Assembly: GCA_019454915.1 (NCBI GenBank)
Contig: JACFNM010000115.1
Coordinates: forward strand, 1-11,741
Reading direction: 5' to 3'
Origin: Chitinophagaceae bacterium
GTDB lineage: Bacteria; Bacteroidota; Bacteroidia; Chitinophagales; Chitinophagaceae
Length of the DNA: 11,741 bases
The position numbers and the translations under genes were made by a program. Positions 1 through 6,100 of the stretch are shown here, in pieces (position 1 is the first letter of the stretch; the number at the start of each line of letters is the position of its first letter). The notes under the pieces were generated by a model, which was given only the letters and a program-made list of their open reading frames with translations, ran no database searches and was not told the origin of the DNA.

Positions 1-1569
1 GCCGGTGTTACCACCTTGTCATCCATCCTGCCGGAAACCTTTCAATATTATTTAAAAAGGGATTCCGCCGATTATAATAAGGTATCACTATTGCTCAACG
101 ATCTCCTGCGTCAGGACGGTTCCAGTACGACGATAGAACTGAGAGATAGTAGTATGAAATTATTATTAAGTGTAGAAAAGCATCCGGGTTCGTCTTCTAC
201 CGAAAATAGCTCCCTGACAGAAACGAGGTATTCCAACCCAATGCAAACCCGCGCAGGAAAATTCTATCAAAAAGACAGTTCCATCTTCTATCCCATCATC
301 GTGCCGCTCACGGAAAATAATAAGCCGTTAGGATTCATTATCAACTACAGAAAGGTGAAAATTACTTCGGCCGTCATCAGGCAATTTTCAAAACTTGCAG
401 GCGGAGGCGCCACACTGTACGTGGGGAATGACGATGGAACTCTCTGGACAGATTTACTACAACCCGTCAAATATCACCTTTCTCTACTGGAATCGGGAGA
501 CGAGGATGTATTCACCCGAAAACAGGGTCAGAACGAAAAGTTCATCGGCGCCGTAAAGAAGATTCCGGGAACTCCCTGGTTAGCAATCATTGAGTTCCCT
601 TACCAGTCATTACTGCAAACTTCGAACCAATTTTTACATTGGCTCATCACTACAGGACTCCTGCTCAGTCTATTAGGGATGCTGACTGCATGGCTTATCA
701 GCCGTTATCTTACACAACCTCTGAAAACCCTGATTGCTGCCACCAATAGTCTGGCAGACGGCAATAGTTTTTTAAATTTAAAAATCCACGGAGATGACGA
801 AGTCGGCAGATTGGAAAGCGCTTTTAATGCCATGGCTGCCAAACTTAAAAAGGATCAGAAAATTATGCAGGAACAGGTAATCGAAGCCAGGCAATTAAAC
901 GACCATCTGCGTCACCTTTCTGCACACATGGAAAAAATAAGAGAAGAAGAACGGTTACATATTGCCCGGGAGATGCATGATGAATTGGGTCAACTGCTGA
1001 CGGGCTTCAAAATGGATGTATTTCTGTTAAAGAAGAGACTTGGAGATTCATTGGAAGAATCAGTTAAGGAAAAAATTAACAGCCTGGAGACGGCAGCAGG
1101 TGAAGCGATGCAGTTCGTCCGTAAACTTGCATCTGAATTACGATTAGGCCCCCTGGAAGACCTGGGACTGATAGCCGCTATAGAATGGTATAGTAAAGAG
1201 TTCTCCAACCGCTATCAAATCCCCGTTGTATTCAATCGGTCTATAAACACCATCCGGATTCCGACTTCTTCTAAGATTGGTTTATTTCGCATCTGTCAGG
1301 AATCCCTTACTAATATTGTACGTCATGCAAAAGCCAGCCGAATAAATGTATGTTTGGACGTTACCACGAATTATCTAACTTTAACCATTGAAGATAACGG
1401 GCAGGGATTTATTATCAAAGGTACCGGCGAAAAAAACACATTGGGCTTGTTGGGAATGAAAGAAAGAGCTATTATGATTGGAGCTACACTAAATATCAAT
1501 TCAACACCCGGGAAAGGTACTATTGTTAAAATTACCCTTCCAATTTCTGACGAAGTACAAGTCTCGTGA
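1..1569 (+). CDS. Sensor histidine kinase, HisKA_3/NarL type, Cache-like sensor (5' partial)
   Basis: This is an inner-membrane sensor kinase that autophosphorylates on histidine and should pass the phosphate to a LuxR/NarL-type response regulator. The frame is open from base 1, so the true start and first membrane helix lie upstream. A TTG at 16 opens the visible frame but is not a credible start, because it would leave the sensor domain without its membrane anchor. Counting residues from codon 16: 1-205 is a periplasmic, probably Cache-like sensor (ends with a PWLAIIEFPYQSL-type strand); 207-229 is a transmembrane helix; about 228-280 is HAMP; 280-315 is a coiled coil; the HisKA_3 box is REMHDELGQ with phospho-acceptor His321. 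The HATPase has its N box at 429-440 (ESLTNIVRHAKA), DNGQGF at 460-465, GLLGMKERA at 477-485 and GKGT at 499-502. All catalytic boxes are intact. No response regulator follows; one may lie upstream. Confidence 0.93.
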   Translation, partial: AGVTTLSSILPETFQYYLKRDSADYNKVSLLLNDLLRQDGSSTTIELRDSSMKLLLSVEKHPGSSSTENSSLTETRYSNPMQTRAGKFYQKDSSIFYPIIVPLTENNKPLGFIINYRKVKITSAVIRQFSKLAGGGATLYVGNDDGTLWTDLLQPVKYHLSLLESGDEDVFTRKQGQNEKFIGAVKKIPGTPWLAIIEFPYQSLLQTSNQFLHWLITTGLLLSLLGMLTAWLISRYLTQPLKTLIAATNSLADGNSFLNLKIHGDDEVGRLESAFNAMAAKLKKDQKIMQEQVIEARQLNDHLRHLSAHMEKIREEERLHIAREMHDELGQLLTGFKMDVFLLKKRLGDSLEESVKEKINSLETAAGEAMQFVRKLASELRLGPLEDLGLIAAIEWYSKEFSNRYQIPVVFNRSINTIRIPTSSKIGLFRICQESLTNIVRHAKASRINVCLDVTTNYLTLTIEDNGQGFIIKGTGEKNTLGLLGMKERAIMIGATLNINSTPGKGTIVKITLPISDEVQVS

Positions 1570-1641
1570 ATTTAGTAAAAACATCCTTTCACCTGGAAAT
1601 AAACAACGACTCAATTCAATAAAATTATTTAAAAAAAATTT

Positions 1642-2385
1642 ATGAAGACGATCATTTTTTCAATGCTTTTGTTTGTAGCCTTACCCTGTATAGCACAACA
1701 CGAAAACGATCGCCACAAGGAGATCAGCAAAAAAATAAAATCCGGATTTCCCTCTATTACACGGAGTCTGGGTGGTAGTTTCCAGCCTTTCAAACAAATA
1801 AATCGTGCTGTAGCTCATCTGCCACAGTATAAAGAATTGAACGCATTTACTCCTACAATCGGACTGGGATGGTTTAAAGAAAAAAACAGGATAATCGCAG
1901 ATGCCGGTATCACGCTTGGTCATAGCGTGGGTGGACACAGTAGCAAGAAAAGCAGTACCGTTCGCTATATTGGCTTCAATGCTAATGCCGGCTACAACGT
2001 TTCTTACAAAGAGAACCTGATGATATACCCCTTAATCGGATTGGGCTACGAAACTTATCAGGCCATTTTTTATAAGGATAATTCAAATATTGATTTTAAC
2101 GATGTATTGACTTCTCCCGTTACACAGAGTGCTGTTCGTCCGCTGAAATTCAGAAATGGCTTTCTGGTATATCGCCTCGGTGGAGGCATTTCCTACACGC
2201 CTGAAAAAAGCCCCGACGCTTCTATCGGTATTCAAACCGGATACACCGGAAGTTTCACCAAAAAGGCATGGAAGAGCAACGACTATCAATCTTTTCGCAA
2301 CGCACCCAGAGATGTGATATCGCAGTTCTATTTCAATATCGTTTTGACCACAAAACCCTGGCCTATGCGTAAAAAGCCCCATTAA
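1642..2385 (+). CDS. Outer-membrane beta-barrel protein (porin-like, hypothetical)
   Basis: The product has 247 residues and is predicted to be exported and inserted in the outer membrane; its specific function is unknown. Residues 1-18 form a signal peptide (MKTIIF, hydrophobic core, then CIA before Gln19), best read as a signal peptidase I site. Cys16 sits in a poor lipobox (LPC), so a lipoprotein is less likely. The mature part has many amphipathic beta-strand segments rich in Gly and aromatic residues, such as PTIGLGWF, FNANAGYNVSY, YPLIGLGYETY, YRLGGGISYTP and ASIGIQTGYTGSF, with a late strand FYFNIVLTT. This matches the small OMP_b-brl class of 8 to 10 strands common in Bacteroidota. 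ATG 1642 is the only start that keeps the signal peptide; the leader is A/T-rich with no Shine-Dalgarno, normal for this phylum. It lies 72 bp after the kinase, so co-transcription is possible but not shown. Confidence 0.8.
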   Translation: MKTIIFSMLLFVALPCIAQHENDRHKEISKKIKSGFPSITRSLGGSFQPFKQINRAVAHLPQYKELNAFTPTIGLGWFKEKNRIIADAGITLGHSVGGHSSKKSSTVRYIGFNANAGYNVSYKENLMIYPLIGLGYETYQAIFYKDNSNIDFNDVLTSPVTQSAVRPLKFRNGFLVYRLGGGISYTPEKSPDASIGIQTGYTGSFTKKAWKSNDYQSFRNAPRDVISQFYFNIVLTTKPWPMRKKPH

Positions 2386-2573
2386 CGCTAAATGAAAAAT
2401 GGAATCAGCTACAGTATCCCTTGCCCCGACGATTTGGATACCGGCCACGACTATTGCAGATTTTGGAGTCGGGGAACGTAGTCCGACGGATTAATCTATC
2501 AAATGCACTTCGCTACATTATGGCCATCTACTGAAGATGGGTACGGAATAGGATTCATAAGAAAATAACCGAT

Positions 2574-2615
2574 GCCCGGCCCGGTATACCATACCATGGC
2601 ATAGCATACTATACT
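2574..2615. repeat. Imperfect 5-bp tandem repeat (microsatellite-like)
   Basis: Two GCCCG units (2574-2583) and a GT are followed by six pentamers: ATACC, ATACC, ATGGC, ATAGC, ATACT, ATACT (2586-2615). The periodicity is visible directly. It lies in non-coding DNA about 560 bp before the surface-protein gene, and no function can be assigned. Confidence 0.6.
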
Positions 2616-2697
2616 AGCCAGCTAAATCCGGGTTTACAAATTGGTTACTATTCCTACAAGCACTTTATAATAAATGTGCCATAGTTTAAGATTTCTT

Positions 2698-2823
2698 CTA
2701 CTTTCCGCTTGAATCTTTATTTGCAATCTGCCAACATCTGTCCACCGTAAAATCCGTATTAAACCACGGTTTTGCAATAGCCTCTCCACTACCCTGGAGT
2801 GTCTTAGTCTTTGCAAACAGCAT
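2698..2823 (-). other. Possible 41-residue ORF or gene remnant (weak)
   Basis: Reading the minus strand from ATG at 2823 down to the stop at 2698 gives 41 codons with a balanced, protein-like composition (begins MLFAKTKTLQGSGEA, later KPWFNTDFTVDRCW). The same frame stays open further upstream for about 24 codons, up to a stop that is cut by the terminator-like hairpin region. An overlapping minus-strand frame of 60 codons (2634-2816) is Arg-rich and looks like its shadow. I recognise no family. It may be a decayed C-terminal fragment, a small protein or chance. Confidence 0.15.
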
Positions 2824-2861
2824 CCCGCTATCTATAAGGAGTCGAAACCATTTGAAGGAAC

Positions 2862-2877
2862 ACCCGTTTCGGGTTTT
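2862..2877 (+). terminator. Weak rho-independent terminator-like hairpin
   Basis: The 5-bp stem ACCCG/CGGGT with a TTT loop is followed directly by a short T run (CGGGTTTT). The shape is that of a plus-strand intrinsic terminator, but both stem and U tract are short. No gene ends close upstream: the barrel gene stops 476 bp earlier. Confidence 0.3.
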
Positions 2878-3032
2878 AGCATTCCCGACTATTTCTCAGT
2901 TTACTGCAAAATTGGGTTAAATAAAGCGAGAAATTACTATTAGAAATTAGCTAATATATTGGTAATCCTTTAATTATAATTTCTGCGCGATAAAAAAGAG
3001 GCGGCCCAATTACAATATTTTCCGTGAAAAAC

Positions 3033-3066
3033 TGTTTTTACACCTATCGTTAACGAGGTAAAAACA
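3033..3066. promoter_or_regulatory. 9-bp dyad (possible operator) upstream of the surface-protein gene
   Basis: TGTTTTTAC (3033-3041) and its exact reverse complement GTAAAAACA (3058-3066) flank a 16-bp spacer that itself holds the palindrome CGTTAACG (3048-3055). The dyad ends 106 bp before the ATG at 3173, a plausible position for a regulator site or leader hairpin. No T tract follows it on the plus strand, so it is not a plus-strand terminator. Confidence 0.3.
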
Positions 3067-3172
3067 CTTATTAAAGAATGATAAACCCCTTATTTAACAT
3101 TAGTTATTTATTTGTATCGGCCAATATCCTACCCTGAAATTTATTTAATACTAACCTAATGACTGTACTAAG

Positions 3173-6100
3173 ATGAAATTAGTTCTATCTGTTGTTAGCT
3201 TTTTAATTTCTTTTCAAGTGCTTTACGCACAAACGTCTTATACCTGGAATGGCAGTACTTCCGGCTCCTGGGGAAATGCAGCAAACTGGACTCCCGCGGG
3301 AGTACCCGGCGGTCTCGATGACGTGACCATCGTGGCAGCCCCGAACGACTGTAAGCTAAACACCACAGCTTTTATCAATAACATCACCGTTACCTCCGGA
3401 ACACTCGACCTGAATGGCAACCTGCTTATCGTCAGCGGACCCAATGCTTTATTTACTTCGGGACTCGTTCGTAATGGGGGGCTATTTGTCAACAACGCCA
3501 ATATATTGACTTTTGGCAATGGCGTCTTTACTTTAGATTGTCCCGGCAACTTTAGTGCTGCTTCCATCAGCATCCGGAATAGCACTTTTCTACAATCGGT
3601 GAGTATCACTAAAACGGGTGCAACAGATGATGGAAACAACAGAAATAACACCTTTAATGCTCCGGTAACTATCGCCAATGCCGGGTCGGGATATTTATTG
3701 CTGGGTAATGGAGGCGCCGACGTATTTAATAGTAGTGCAAACTTTGACAATCTCGGCAGTGCCAACCTGTTCATCGCGTACAGTGGTACTAATCATAGGT
3801 TTAACGGCACCGTTACGGTAAGTAATTACGCATCAAATAACTCATCTATCCTGTTAAGCCCGTTAGCTTCGGGAACGGTATTCAACGGAGATATCGTCGT
3901 TAATAATTCTTCGGCTGACGGTAACATAACCATTTGTAACAGTAGTACCTCCGCATCGGCTACACAAACAGCCGGACATACACTTCAAATCGGCGGAGAT
4001 GGCTTTTCTACGGGCAGGTTATTGATAAGAAGGTTTACACAGTTGGGTAATGCTCCTGTTAATTTAAACCTGACCGGTACCGCGGAAATGAATTTTGGAA
4101 CCGGAACTGCCATCGGCGGCGCCTTAACGGTAAGCGCTCCCAATATTTATCTTTCCGGAAGCACCTTTAACGGACGGGTCAATTTAACCAAAACAGACGG
4201 TAATCAAACCAATGCTTCCTCAGGAGGCAATATCTTTCAGGACGAACTATCTGTAAATTATATCTCTACAAGCGGAACCGGGTACTGGTCATTCGGAAAC
4301 GGTTCGCCGGATGTTTATCATGGAGATGTACATTCAAATAACAATAGCCTTAACCGGATTATTTTCGGGCACGCCTCTGCCAATAATTTATTCAACGGTA
4401 ACTTCTATGTCTCTCAAAGCGGGGCTTCTGTCGGGACTGCACTTACGTGGAATAATGGTTCCAGCGCTATCATGGCGCCCGGAAAAACCATTTTCATCGG
4501 GCCTGATGGGCTAAGCAGCGGTTACTTATACATTCAAGGGCTTACCCAGCAGGGGAATACGCCCGTGATATTAACGGGGACTGGAACCTCTTCAATTTAT
4601 TTTGGTTATGGTTCGGCTCCCAATCTCACGTCTATCGGAGGTAGCGTTGCTGTCACTGCGCCCGACGTCTATATCAGGGGCACAACTTTTCTGGAAGACG
4701 TCGTGATAACCAAAACAGGCGGAGTCAGCAATCATAATGAAGGGAGGCTGAATATTTTTAATGGCACCGTCACCATCAATCAACAGAGTAGCACGGGGTA
4801 CTTTATGTTAGGTTACGCTTCGAATGATGAATTTAACGATGACATTATCCTTAACGCTGTTGGTTCGGGCGGTATTAATCTCGGCTGGACAAACGGCGGG
4901 GGTCAGCCCACACTGGCTGCCGGAAAGACCATAAAGATCGGGTCTGACGGATTTAAGGCCGGCCACCTGCGACTGGGAGGATTCGTTCAGTATGGAAACG
5001 CCCCCATCAGTCTGTCTCTTACTGATGATGCGGCTTTTTACATAGATAACGCCGGCAGCCCCTGCACTATTGGCGGCGATCTGGAAGTCACGGCGGCAAA
5101 TATCTATATCAGAGGAGGCATATTTAATCAGCGGGCCAACTTTACAAAAACCGGTGGTACCAATAATCACAACGAGGGAAGACAAAATATCTTTAACGGT
5201 GTTCTGACGATTAACCAACAAAGCAATTCAGGATATTTTATGCTCGGATACAATGCTGATGACCAATTTAACGATGACATCATCGTTACGTCCTCCGGTA
5301 CGGGTAATATAAATCTGGGTGGGTTTGTTGGAAGCGGTAAACCCGGGCTTGCTGCCGGCAAGACGATAAAGATAGGTAGCGGCGGCTTCAATGAAGGAGC
5401 GCTAAACCTATACTCCTTTACACAACACGGCAGCGCGCCGGTTAATCTGACATTAGGAGGGACAAATGCTACGCTGCGTTTCTCTCATAACTCCGTAATC
5501 GGCGGAGACCTGAATGCTAATACGCCGAATATCTACCTGAATAGCAGCACATTCCACGGAACGGTGGATGTTATTAAAACGGGAGGTACAGACAACGCAT
5601 CTCAGGGCGGCAACATTTTTCATCAACCCTGTACGTTTACGAACAACAGCCCGGCTTACCTTTTATTTGGAAATAATTTGCCCGATACCTGGAATGATGA
5701 CGTTACTTTCTCAAACACGGGTTCAAGCAGGATTCTGCCTGCCTGGACTTCCGCAGGAAACGAATTTCATGGAAATATCATTTTAAACGCAACGGGTAGT
5801 TCCACGGGAATCCAGTTTTGCGGAGGAAATAATTCCGCCTCCACCATCCTTTCTGCCGGCAAAACAATTCTATCCGGTAGCCTTGGTATAAATTCCGGTA
5901 ATGTTATCCTCAGGCAATTTACGCAACTGGGTAACGAACCCGTCAATCTCTTAATGGGCAGCTCTGCGACCTATCTTCAATTTGGTCCCTCGTCTCATTT
6001 TGGCGGCGATATCACTTCCGCCAGCCCGGGACTATTCTTCAACGGTTGCATCTTTGACGGCACGGTAAACGCCACCAAAACGGGTGGCAATAATGACGCA

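Larger units (their letters stand above)
2386..3172. other. 787-bp intergenic region upstream of the giant surface protein, no convincing gene
   Basis: No reading frame here has a recognisable domain. The contents I can point to are: a 7-bp inverted repeat CCCCGAC/GTCGGGG (2424-2430 and 2468-2474); an imperfect pentamer tandem repeat (2574-2615); a short minus-strand open frame (2698-2823); a weak terminator-like hairpin (2862-2877); three copies of AGAAATTA (2929-2984); and a 9-bp dyad (3033-3066). Bases from about 2920 to 3172 are markedly A/T-rich and are the likely promoter and leader of the gene at 3173. The octamer TTTATTTG at 3107-3114 is one base off the Bacteroidota -7 consensus TAnnTTTG, but I see no -33 TTG at the right distance, so I do not call a promoter. 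Confidence 0.6.

Noticed and set aside
16..18. TTG at 16 as start of the histidine kinase
   Set aside because: The frame is open from base 1, and a start here would leave a periplasmic sensor domain without signal or first membrane helix. The gene is cut by the window edge.
2392..2481. 29-codon plus-strand frame just after the barrel gene
   Set aside because: It has no ribosome-binding site and no recognisable sequence, and it overlaps the CCCCGAC/GTCGGGG inverted repeat. It is too short to support.
2835..2860. Sequence resembling a tRNA T-arm on the minus strand (GGTTTCGACTCC)
   Set aside because: The flanking bases do not form the T stem, and no acceptor, D or anticodon arms can be found around it.
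3238..3774. Long minus-strand frame of 178 codons inside the surface-protein gene
   Set aside because: It is antisense to a clearly coding region with a strong repeat pattern and is rich in Leu/Pro as expected for a shadow frame. Other opposite-strand frames in the gene are of the same kind.
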